A model generated the notes under the pieces. It was not told the origin of the DNA. It saw nothing but the letters and a program-made list of their open reading frames with translations, and ran no database searches. From Silene latifolia (lineage: Eukaryota; Streptophyta; Magnoliopsida; Caryophyllales; Caryophyllaceae), in assembly GCF_048544455.1 (NCBI RefSeq), contig NC_133536.1, positions 198,651,325 to 198,715,324 of the forward strand: a stretch of DNA of 64,000 bases. Direction: 5' to 3'. Positions 21,909-32,160 of the stretch are shown here, piece after piece. A program made the translations under genes and the position numbers. Numbering within the stretch: the first letter of the stretch is position 1; every line of letters starts with the position of its first letter.

Positions 21909-21990
21909 CTAGTTTAGATCCCGCGCAATGAATACGCGGTATTTATAGAGTTACTAATATAGACTTCGTGCAATATATGCACGGTATTTA
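21909..21990 (-). mobile_element. Helitron-type 3' terminus with duplicated hairpin (minus strand)
   Basis: On the minus strand a hairpin of CCGCGTATT...GCGCGG type (about 21920-21940) leads to CTAG at 21912-21909 followed by T. A second, related hairpin (GTGCA...TGCAC, about 21968-21984) with a degenerate TTAG end lies about 45 bp further in. Such stacked termini are seen when one Helitron end has been duplicated or captured. Confidence 0.5.
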
Positions 21991-22170
21991 TAGAGTTTTA
22001 CTTTCTAGTACATTATTTATAGAATTTAAATCGACAATTCACTTATTTTTCATGTTCCTCTTTAATGTATTTTGATTGGAGAAATAAATTAAAATTTAGA
22101 TCGAAAGAAGTAATAAAATGAGTATTTTTTTGTTTTTTTACACAGAAATTAATGATGTTAAGTTACAAAT

Positions 22171-23526
22171 TGTTGGACCTTTAGTCCTTATTAATTGTTT
22201 TGATAATGACAGTAATGATTTGTATGTGGACTTAATATATAAACATATGCGTGTAATTGTGTGCTTAAGTTTTAATTTAGAAAGGAACAATTACAAGACG
22301 CAAGCTTGAAGTTTGGACCAAGAAGGTACAACTTCAAACACATTTGATCGATGCATTCAAGCAAGATCAAGATTGGAAATCAACCACGAGACTCAAGATG
22401 AGAGACTTGTGAAGAGACGATTCGTTCAAGATCTACCAAGATTAGATAGTATAGGTCGTCATCCTAAATGGTTTTACTTTGTTTGATTTAAAGGTTAGTG
22501 AAGTTATGACCTAATAGACATAACTTCATTGCTAGACAAAAATGATGCGTTAATTTTTGGAAAATATATTTTTAATGGTTTATAAAAATAAGAGAGTATT
22601 TATTTGGTTGGAATTAATTAATTAGAATTTAAGTTAAATAAACTATTGGTTTGTAATACGATATTTATATCGTCATGCAACCTAGGGCTTTAACTAAATT
22701 CTATCTCGATTTGTTGCGGGCTAGAGAAGCAAGGATGGACCGAAGGAGGCCTTGGGCCGGCCGAACCCTAGAGAGGCCGAAACCCTAGGTGGCCGAAACC
22801 CTAGGAGGCCAAATCTTCTCCTTCCTTTCTCTTCTTACTTGTTCATCAAGTTTGATATTTCCAGAACATTCCTATGCCCTAGTTCCAGAATATTCCAAAC
22901 CCTAATCCTCTCTACTATAAATACTCTCATTCATTCAACATTAATTGTTGACACACACATCTACAAATTTCAAAGAGAGAAAAATATTTTAAGCAAAAAT
23001 TATTTGAGCTTTAATTCTTATTTTCATATTTGCTTATACAAAAATCACGCATCAAATTTGTCAATCACTCGAAGAAAAATCGTTATAGGATATTAAATAC
23101 ACAAGGATAGTATACTCACTCGCATAACGTGAGATTAGTATTTGTCGTTGTATTTTTCTTATTAACGTAAGAGCAACCTAGAGTATTTAGCGATACTCAA
23201 TCTGAGTTATAATCATATAGTTGATTATACGAGTGGATTGGTAATTTTTGTAATCCGGAAAAAGGTACTAAAAATTATTAATCGAGAATAGTGGACGTAG
23301 GTTTCGACTTGTGAAACTGAACCACTTCAAAATCCTGTGTGTCTCTCTTTCTCTCTCTCTTTATTATTGTTATTTCGATTTTGCACTTATTGTTAATAAT
23401 TTAATTAGTTGATTTTAATCAATAAAATCAAGTAATTAATTTATATCATATATTTCGAAAAAGCGGTCATCGTTTTTAATACTCAATTCACCCCCCCTCT
23501 TTCGTATTCGATCAATAGACTCCACA
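22171..23526 (+). repeat. 5' LTR of SIRE-like Copia
   Basis: 1356 bp, starting TGTTGGACC and ending GACTCCACA. A TATA-like TACTATAAATACTC lies at about 22911-22924. At about 22946-22955 it keeps the uninterrupted CATTCATTCAACATT that is split by a Helitron in the 3' LTR. Confidence 0.95.
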
Positions 23527-23527
23527 A

Positions 23528-23540
23528 TTGGTATCAGAGC
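23528..23540 (+). promoter_or_regulatory. primer binding site (tRNA-iMet)
   Basis: TTGGTATCAGAGC starts two bases after the 5' LTR. It contains the standard plant Copia PBS complementary to the 3' end of initiator tRNA-Met. Confidence 0.9.
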
Positions 23541-23629
23541 CTCGTGCTCTTGATAGCCTAACAGCTAGAGTTGATCGTTTTTTTTGTAGTCTATTTATCG
23601 TCTTTTCCGCTGCATTTATTTTTTATCAA

Positions 23630-26147
23630 ATGGATTCCAAACACCTAAAGTGTCCTATATTCAATGGGAAGAACTATGGTTTATGGAAAAATATGATGAC
23701 CCACTTCATTAAGGGAAACGATTGGGAGTGTTGGTTGATTATCAAGAATGGTCCTAATAAGATCTTACTTGCAACCGAATGGCACTACCGTCGAAAAGAA
23801 AGAAGAAGACTATATTGAGGCGGATTATTAAAAGGTGAGAAGAATTCAAAAGCAATAAGCTTATTGCAAAACGGTATGATTGCCACTGAATTCGATCGTT
23901 TCTCAACCAGTTCATCTGCCAAGGAAATATGGGATGGTCTAGAATTAGCCTATGAGGGAACCATTGTTGTCAAAAAGCAACGTATGGCATTATTAATGCG
24001 AAAATACGAGCTTGTTTTGCCATGGAGCAAAACGAGTCGTTGATAGCATGTCCTCTCGCTTTTCTAGCATCATCAATGAGCTAAAGAATTTAGGAAAAAC
24101 TTTTGACTCTGAGGAAATTGCTAGAAAAATACTCAGAAGTATGTCTCGCAGATGGAGACATAAAGTATCTGTCATAGAAGAATGTAAGGACCTAACTTCA
24201 TTATCCTATCAGGAGCTACTCGGAACCTTAATGGCTCACGAGATTACTCTTAATCAGGATGAGGAGGAAGTTGGCACAAGCAAAAAGATGGCCTTACAAG
24301 CTGAGTCTAGCGAGATTAATGATTCTTCAGATATTGAAGATGAAACCGTTTTGTTTGTTAAACGTTTTAAGAAAAAGGCTTTCTTTCAAAATCAAAATAA
24401 AACAAATAACAAATCAAAACAAACTCCCAAGAAAAATTTTGAGTCAAAAGGGTCTTTCTCTAATCGTGGATGCTTCAAATGTGGTGAAAATGATCACATG
24501 ATCAAAGATTGCCCTACATGGAAGAAAATTAAAGACAAAAATCTACGTGACAAAACAAAGAAAGAATTCAGGCAAGTTATGATGGCATATTGTTGGGGAG
24601 ACTTGGACTTTGAAGATGGCGAATCCGAAGATGAAGAAGAAACTGCCAACGTTTGTCTAAGTAACGTCAGTCTTGACCTATTCTCCGAAAGCGACAATGA
24701 AAGCAATGCTTCAAATTCTGAGAGATGTCTTGTTGGAAATTCAGATTCAGATTCAGAGGATGAAGAGGTAAATTATCTTGACCTTAAAAAGCGTGTTAGG
24801 AAACTTTCTTAGGATAATTTACTTAAGTGTTGTGAACATTCCCTTGATCATTGTCATGAACAAAGTCTAGAGTTAAAAGACCTTAAGGAACAGATTTTAG
24901 ATATTGCTGAGGAAAACCAACTTCTGAAAGCCAACGCCAAAAAGCTCAAATCTAAAGTTATGGCTACTCCAGCTACAACTTCAGACATGACGAATGCTGA
25001 GAAGAACGCTCTTGAAACAAAAGTTAAGGCTAGTGATGCCATAACTTCAGAGCTTAAACTCAACATTAAGAATCTTCAAGCTAAAGTTACGGCTAGTGAT
25101 GCCATAACTTCAGAGCTCAAACTCAACATAAAGCATCTTCAAGCTAAAGTTACAGCTAGTGATGCTATAACTTCTGAGTTGAAGAAAGTCAATGAGATCT
25201 TAAAAGATGAGCTTAATGGCAAAGATAGTGTGGTTTCCGAACACAAGAGAGAAATTGTATTTCTCTCTAAGCAATTAGAAGAAGCTAGTAAAAGTCTGTC
25301 TCAACTTAAGGAACAACATGAAATTGAGAAACGTGTCTTGAATGAACATTTTGATAAATTTCGTGAAGACTTTGAGAAAGGTAACTCTTCCAAGGATTCA
25401 AGTGTAGATCATTCAAAATGTGAAAAAGAAATTGAATCCTTGAAAGAATTACTTTTACATGCACGAAAGGTTCATGATAAATGGGAAGGAAGCACAAAGG
25501 TTTTAAACTTCCTTACTGAACAATCCGATAACAACATGAAGATGGGACTTGGTCATGAATGCTATAGTCGTAGAGACCATGATAAATGCAAATCTGAAAA
25601 TGATTTCAGAAAAAGAAAATACGTTAATCTTCCAGAATACTTGATTTGCAATTACTGTGGCTCTACTGGACATATTCAAGTTAATTGTGTCAAACTTGCT
25701 TGGGATAAGAAAAAGAATGTCGAAACGGCTAAGACTTGTGATTTCATAGTTGAAGATGATGTCTCAACTATAGATGAGCCTAATGACAATGAAGAACGCA
25801 ATAATGAGTTTAGATGGACTTATGATATGGCTTTTGATTACTCATCTATTCCTTCAAAATCAAACAAAATAAATGAGAATCGAAAGCATACATTCAAGCC
25901 CAAAGTTCAAAACCCTAAACCTAGAGCGTCTCATGAATGTACTAGATCTAGAGCTACTTTTGTTAGAGCAAAACCTAAAGTACCTTATGTTCCGATTGTT
26001 AGACAACAACCCAATGTCAAAGCCAAAAGAATAATAAGACAAGTATGGGTTAGAAAGGATCAAATATATAGAATTACTAACCATAAAGGACCCAACTTAG
26101 CTTGGGTACCTAAAAGTTGTATTTTATTCATTTGCAGGAAGAAGTGA
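23630..26147 (+). pseudogene. gag of SIRE-like Copia, frameshifted
   Basis: The start is the ATG at 23630. The opening residues (HLKCPIFNGKNYGLWK) are typical of Copia gag. Frameshifts occur near 23760-23820 and about 24000. From 24012 the frame runs through a UBN2-type gag region and a CCHC knuckle (CFKCGENDHMIKDC, about 24474-24515), then meets one TAG at 24810-24812. The same frame continues to 26147 with a long coiled coil, including three tandem 21-residue repeats (25018-25190), and a second knuckle (CNYCGSTGHIQVNC, about 25650-25690). Two knuckles plus a long coiled coil suit Sirevirus gag. The product would be the capsid/nucleocapsid precursor. Confidence 0.85.
25018..25190 (+). repeat. 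63-bp tandem repeat inside gag coiled coil
   Basis: Three consecutive copies, the third partial, begin near 25018, 25081 and 25144. Each encodes a 21-residue unit containing ASDAITSELK. The repeat keeps the reading frame and the heptad pattern of the coiled coil. Confidence 0.85.
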
Positions 26148-26159
26148 AAGAAAATAATT

Positions 26160-29100
26160 TATGGTATCTCGACAAAGTGGATGCTCGAGACACATGACAG
26201 AGACAGTCTTTTTCTTTCACTAGAGCCCTTCTTTGGTGGCAAGGTTACCTTTGGAGATAACAAGAAGGGTATGATTATTGGAGTAGGAAAAATTGGAATT
26301 TCTACCTCTCACTCAATCGATAAAGTATATCTGGTAAGTGGTCTTAAACACAATTTACTTAGTATTTCTCAATTATGTGACAAAGGAAATAGAGTTGTTT
26401 TTCATGCCGATGTTTGTCGTATCATAATTGAAGGTACTAGTAATGTTTTACTTGAGGGTCACCGTATGAGGAATGTGTATATGATTGACTTAAATGCTGT
26501 CAATACAAATTCCTTTACGTGTATGAAAGTAACTTCCGATGAGTCTTGCTTGTGGCACAAGAGGTTTGCACACGTTAGTCCAACTATTTTAAAGAAACTT
26601 AAGTCCATGGATTTAGTTGAAGGCTTGCCCTCAATTAATTTCGACCAAGAGACAATGTGTGACTCATGTGCCCGCTGCAAACATGTTAGATCCTCTTTTA
26701 AACCTAAGAGAATAGTTAGCACTAAACGACCACTTGAGATGGTACACATGGATTTATGTGGACCTATGAGAGTTAGAAGCCGTGGTGGATCAAAGTATGT
26801 ATTTGTTCTAGTCGATGATTACTCAAGGTACGTCTGGCCAATCTTTCTTTCTTCTAAAGATGAAACTTTCGATGAATTTGTGGTATTAATGAAGCTTGCC
26901 CAAAATAGATATGATAATAAGCTTATTTCGATTCGGACGGATCACGGCACGGAATTTGATAATCAATTATTTATAGAATATTGTAGGGAAAATGGTGTGG
27001 GGCATAACTTCTCCGCACCACGTACCCCACAACAAAATGGTGTCGTGGAACGTATGAATCGAACCCTAGAGGATATGGCTCGTACTATGCTTTTGTGTAG
27101 TGGCCTTCCTAGAAGCTTTTGGGCAGAAGCCGTTAGTACCGCATGCTATGTGCATAATAGAGCTATGATCCGACCTGTTTTGAAAAAGACTCCCTATGAA
27201 CTTTTAAGAGGGAGAAAACCCAATATATCACATCTCCGTTGCTTCGGGAGCAAATGTTTTGTTCATAATAATGGAAAAGAAAATTTAGGAAAATTTGACC
27301 CCAAAGTGATGAAGTGTTTTTTACGGGATATTCGGATCATAGTAAAGCTTACAAAGTGTTCAATAAAAGAACCTTGCGCATAGAAGAAAGTGTTCATGTT
27401 CGCTTTGACGAAGATAATGTGCTTGATAAAGCTGAACAGGAAGAAGAGGATCCAGATGAGCCCGATTTCTTTCTAGCAAGAAATGAGCCTTTAAATGAAG
27501 AAGAAGATATTCAAGGTATCAATGATGAACTAGAAAATTCTGCAAACAATCCTAAGAGAAGTGATGAGTCCATAGTTAATGATACTATCGACCCTTCCTT
27601 GGATAAAGAAAGAGATCTTGAAGTTATACCTAATGATGTTGTAACTTCCGATCCAAATCATGATATTTCTAATGAAGTTAGTGATGCTTCTGAAGAAAAT
27701 CCCGAGTCCAACTCAGGGGGAACAAATCATGATTCTTCGTCTGCAGATGATGCTAGTCCATCAAATGATAATGAGCCTAGAGTTCTCAAAAAGTGGAAAC
27801 ATCAAAGCTCCCACCCTTTGGACAAAATCCTAGGGGATCTAGAGCAAGGCATTAAAACTAGAAGGTCCTTGAATAATTTCTGCTCGTTCTTTTCGTTTCT
27901 ATCAACCATTGAACCTACCAATATTAAAGAAGCTCTTGCTGAACCTGATTGGATAACCGCTATGCAAGAAGAGCTTCAACAATTCGAACGCAATAAGGTA
28001 TGGCACTTAGTGCCACGACCTAGTGATCGAATTGTTATTGGTACTAGATGGGTGTTTAGAAACAAATTGGACGATACAGGACTTATTACAAGAAACAAGG
28101 CACGACTAGTTGTCCAAGGCTACAATCAACAGGAAGGGATCGATTATGACGAGACCTTTGCACCTGTAGCAAGACTTGAGGCTATACGTCTCATTATTGC
28201 CTTTCTTTGCTCATAAAGGAATGAAACTGTTCCAAATGGACGTTAAGACAAAGATTTCTTAATGGTTATTTGGAGGAAGAAGTCTACGTAGAACAACCTC
28301 CCGGATTCTTAGATAGCAAGTTTCAAAACCACGTTTATAAACTAGACAAAGCGTTATATGGTTTGAAACAAGCTCCAAGGGCATGGTATGACAGATTATC
28401 CAAGTTTTTGTTACAAAATAATTTTACAAGAGGATCTGTCGATAAAAACTTGTTCCTAAAATCCGAGGGTTCAAATTTACTTGTTGTGCAAATTTATGTA
28501 GACGATATTATATTCGGTTCTACAAATGAAAAATTGTGCAAGTATTTTTCTGATCTAATGACTTCTGAGTTTGAAATGAGCATGATGGGAGAACTGAAGT
28601 ACTTTTTAGGCTTACAAATTCAACAAACAAAGGATGGTATAAAGATACACCAACAGAAATATATCAAGGAACTAATCCGAAAGTTCGGTATGGAAAATGC
28701 AAAATCATACGATACACCTATGGTACCTGAAAAGAAGATGACTATAGATGAACATGGTAAGTGTGTCGATGAGACTACATATCGAGGTATGATTGGTTCA
28801 CTTTTATATTTAACTGCAAGTCGTCCTGATATAATGTTTAGCGTATGTGTTTGTGCTCGATTTCAATCGTGCCCTAAAGAATCACATATAATTGCAGTTA
28901 AACGTATCTTGAGATATTTAATTGGTACGTCTAATTTATACTTATGGTATCCACTTGAGTGTAATTTCGATCTAGTAGGATATTCAGATGCAGATTATGC
29001 AGGATGTTCTTTAGATAGGAAAAGCACTTCTGGGTATGCAACGTTTGTTGGACCTTGTATTATCACATGGGGATCAAAGAAACAAAATTCGGTTGCAATG

Positions 29101-29440
29101 TCTCTTTCTTTGGCCGAGTATGTATCTGCAGGACTGGTATGTTCTCAATTACTTTGGTTAAAGCAACAATTATGTGATTATGGTATAAATGTAGGTCGTA
29201 TGCCTATTATGTGTGACAATACGAGTGCTATAGTAATTTCTAAGAACCCTGCCCAAGACTCTCGAGGACCAAACATATAGATATTCGACACCATTTTCTA
29301 CGGGATCATGTAGAGAAAGGCAACATTTCACTTGAATTTTGTAGTCTTTGAAAAGGCGATGGGCTGATATCTTGACTAAGGCATTAGCTAGAAAACGCTT
29401 TGAGTTATTGAGACTTGAGATTGGTTTAATTAGTGATAAT
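26160..29440 (+). pseudogene. pol of SIRE-like Copia (PR-IN-RT-RNase H), frameshifted
   Basis: The protease start is disrupted by a 1-bp change at the catalytic D-S-G region (about 26172). The frame 26181-27383 carries the GAG_pre-integrase H/C zinc motif and the integrase catalytic core: D in HMDLCGPM, D in RTDHGTEFD, E in NGVVERMNR. A slip in a T run near 27315 moves the frame. The frame to 28216 has the Asp/Glu-rich linker and the first RT part ([20 protein letters not shown]). A further break lies at about 28216-28270. Then 28270-29280 carries the RT core (VQIYVDDIIFG) and RNase H (GYSDADYAGC). Another break follows at about 29280. At least four breaks exclude a functional polyprotein. 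Confidence 0.9.
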
Positions 29441-29805
29441 TAAATTCGTCATAATTATGTCTGGGAACCTGAATGACTGGCTAGGAAGATAAGATTGTAC
29501 GATTGTGTCCGTATATTTTTGTTGCAAGTTTCATTATGTTAAATAATATTTATTTTACGTGTTATATCTTGCTTATGTGTATGGTAGTATTTTATATTCT
29601 GCATAATCACATTTCCTTACAAAAATCGACAAAATCTACAATAAACTGCCTAATATAATAAAGATATTTCTATCTTATTATATTCCTCCACAAATCCTAC
29701 CTAAACTCCATCTTAAGATTTTCTTTCCTAATCTTACATTCAATAGGAGATAATACCGAAAAAAAAAGGAAAAAGGAAAGTGCGAAAAAAAAAAAAAAAC
29801 GCACG

Positions 29806-29836
<31 letters not shown>

Positions 29837-29840
29837 GCCT

Positions 29841-29878
<38 letters not shown>

Positions 29879-30107
29879 CGAAACAAAAAAAAAAAAAAAA
29901 AAAAAAAGGAAGGTGCCGAAAAAAAAAAAGGAGAAAGGCATTAAAGAAATAAGGAAATTGGTATTATTCTCTATCTTTTAGGAATCATATTCTTACCTTA
30001 ACTAAAATTCCTTATGCTATATATACCCCTTTAATCTCACCATAATTCTCATCAATTACAATTCTCTAAACCCTAATTACCTTTTACTACTTTCTTTAAT
30101 TCTCATA
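29441..30107. other. non-coding spacer with poly-A tracts and internal promoter-like region
   Basis: The stretch 29758-29938 consists of long A runs separated by GCACG/GTGCC-like spacers; apparent poly-Phe frames on the other strand are artefacts. TATATATA at 30018-30025 is followed by a CCCTAA-containing leader to the ATG at 30108, the layout of a plant promoter and 5' UTR. Confidence 0.6.
30018..30025 (+). promoter_or_regulatory. TATA box ahead of the third ORF
   Basis: TATATATA 82 bp before the ATG at 30108. It is inside the retrotransposon and well away from the LTRs, so it could give a separate transcript for the third ORF. Confidence 0.5.
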
Positions 30108-31718
30108 ATGACTAATCAACCTACAACCCGTTTTCAATCAAAGAAACATGTTGTTATTCGAAAGAAGGTAAGCCAATCACCACCTCGCACCCGCTCCACC
30201 TCACCGGCCGAACCACCCCGTTCCCCACGGTCCAATGCCGACCAACCCTCCAACCTCATCAAGCGACGAAAATTGTTTAAGGGTAAGGGAAAGACGGTTT
30301 CGGAAATTGAGGTAAGTTCAAAGACTGAGAGCTATAAACTTCAAGATGGTTCTTCACGTATTCTTCACGCACAGCATATGGATGATTACACCAACAATGG
30401 ACTAAATAATCTTAGACTAACTCAAGGAGAAAGAAGAGATGTCAATCAAGTTGCTCAATATCGCATTCACGCAGGACGAGTATATTCGATTGATTGGTTA
30501 AAGAAATACAAAGCACTTGGGTTTTTCAGAAATTTTCTCAAGGATCAAGGATGGGAAAATATTGTTGCTGTAAGTGGTCATGTCTTTCCTATTGAGGTAT
30601 ATCAATTTTATGCTTCTGTTCATCTTAAGGAGGGAAATTTATTTGCTGTGGTCAATGAGACTTCCATAAAAGTCTCACCTGGTGATTTCTGCGACTTGGC
30701 TCGAGTCCCTGAAGGAGGAACTGAGGTCAATCCAAGCGTAGAATGGGGAGGTCTTTTACCTGAAAAAAGGTTGATAGTGAAACGGTATTTCAAACAAGAT
30801 GCAACTTCGTCTGAGACTATCTTGACTACAAAGTTGCCGCCAAAATTAAGGTTCTTTTTGAACTTTCTTTGGAATACTATTGTCCCTAGAAAAGAAGGTG
30901 GAGATAAATTCGGGGCACATGAGATGATTATTATGAAGGCTTGGCTTGAAGGAGAAAAGGTTAGTCTACCCTTGTTTGTGTTTCATAAAATTATACAAGC
31001 TAGTGTAACGGCTAAGATGGAGGATTTTGCTTCTACTTTAAGTTTGCCTTATGGGAATTGGATATCTCGAATTTTGGAGAAGAAAGGAGTAATTGGGAAG
31101 CAGAGTTATGGAGTTATCACTAATGACGAGATGAGCGATCTTTATCTATCTTATATGAAGCTCGTTATTAATGGCAACGAATTAGGTTTTGAGACAAAAG
31201 GCGAAAAAGGAGAAAAAGGAGGAAAAAGTAATGTGAGCATTGATATGTTGGATTCTAAGATGGATTCAAACTTTACTTCTATTCTTGGAAGGATTAATGA
31301 ACAAGACAAGAAATTAGAAGAATTGTTTGATCTTATTCAAAGAAAGAGGAGAGTTGATACTAGTGGACCAAGTGAGGTTAGCGCGGCTCATATCCAAACC
31401 GTGTTATCTCGGTTTGATACACGGCTTGACAGCGTTTTTAAGGCCGCCGTACGAACTCACTCCGAGTCTACTCAAATAAAGGAAGGTATGGCTAGTTTGG
31501 TTAAGTTTGGTGATGATCTTTTGCAATCTGGGAAGGAGATGAGGTCTGAGATGCAAACTATATATGAAGCAGTTAAAGCAATGACTTTGAGGATTGGTAA
31601 CTTCGATACTCGATTAACCGCTCAAGCTGCACTTCTCGACCATTGTCATGCGCGACTCGAGGACTTGGAATACCGCACCCGACCACGGTCCAACCCACCA
31701 AGCCCACGATACCCTTGA
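30108..31718 (+). CDS. third ORF of SIRE-like element (transposase_32/env-like region)
   Basis: An unbroken 536-codon frame contrasts with the shattered gag-pol. Residues about 1-65 are basic and Ser/Pro-rich, with a KRRKLFKGKGK nuclear-localisation-like cluster near residue 51. Residues about 90-340 resemble the 'putative plant transposon protein' domain (Pfam PF20167 type, from memory), with LNFLWNTIVPRKEGG followed by a helical ALLKA-like stretch. Residues about 370-520 are predicted coiled coil by eye, and the end is Pro/Arg-rich. No transmembrane segment stands out, so an envelope function is not supported by the sequence. Sireviruses often carry an extra ORF here; its role is unknown. 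Confidence 0.75.
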   Translation: MTNQPTTRFQSKKHVVIRKKVSQSPPRTRSTSPAEPPRSPRSNADQPSNLIKRRKLFKGKGKTVSEIEVSSKTESYKLQDGSSRILHAQHMDDYTNNGLNNLRLTQGERRDVNQVAQYRIHAGRVYSIDWLKKYKALGFFRNFLKDQGWENIVAVSGHVFPIEVYQFYASVHLKEGNLFAVVNETSIKVSPGDFCDLARVPEGGTEVNPSVEWGGLLPEKRLIVKRYFKQDATSSETILTTKLPPKLRFFLNFLWNTIVPRKEGGDKFGAHEMIIMKAWLEGEKVSLPLFVFHKIIQASVTAKMEDFASTLSLPYGNWISRILEKKGVIGKQSYGVITNDEMSDLYLSYMKLVINGNELGFETKGEKGEKGGKSNVSIDMLDSKMDSNFTSILGRINEQDKKLEELFDLIQRKRRVDTSGPSEVSAAHIQTVLSRFDTRLDSVFKAAVRTHSESTQIKEGMASLVKFGDDLLQSGKEMRSEMQTIYEAVKAMTLRIGNFDTRLTAQAALLDHCHARLEDLEYRTRPRSNPPSPRYP

Positions 31719-32146
31719 TCATTTTGCCCTAATCCATTCAACCTCGCCTTATCTTTTAATTCCTTTGCTCACAATAAAAATCCATTCTTATGGATATTAG
31801 CTTTTTCATTTCCGCATTATTCCTTGTGTGATTTCAGTTTATAATATTATTATGCTAATTAAGAACTAGATTACGTTTAATATAATATGATTTTCATGAT
31901 TATTTCTTGTTTCATAATATGTTATTCTGGTCGTTTTATGTTTGTTCTTATCTTTTCAATGATGCCAAGAGGGGGAATTGTTTTTATGATTTGCGACCGT
32001 CTTAAAGTTAATTCTCTCATGGCGTTCTATAGTTATAACTTTGAAGAGATTATTAGTTTCTACGCTCAACTGTTCTATAATTTGGGAAGTATTATGTTGA
32101 GGGGGAACTAGACTTAGACACAAATCATAGGAGACTTGTCATCATC
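31719..32146. other. 3' untranslated region of the element
   Basis: It includes an AATAAA at 31773-31778 shortly after the third ORF, and repeated AGAGGGGGAAT/GAGGGGGAAC tracts near 31968, 32096 and 32150 that resemble duplicated polypurine tracts. Confidence 0.6.
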
Positions 32147-32160
32147 AAAAAGGGGGAATT
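32147..32160 (+). promoter_or_regulatory. polypurine tract
   Basis: AAAAAGGGGGAATT directly abuts the TGTTGG start of the 3' LTR and would prime plus-strand synthesis. Confidence 0.85.

Noticed and set aside
22118-22309. 63-codon frame across the start of the SIRE-like element
   Set aside because: It crosses the LTR boundary and has no conserved motif.
24810-24812. Programmed readthrough of the single TAG in gag
   Set aside because: Other parts of gag-pol are broken too and no readthrough context was recognised, so a point mutation is simpler.
29678-29941. Poly-Phe reading frames on the minus strand
   Set aside because: They come from poly-A tracts in the spacer of the SIRE-like element.
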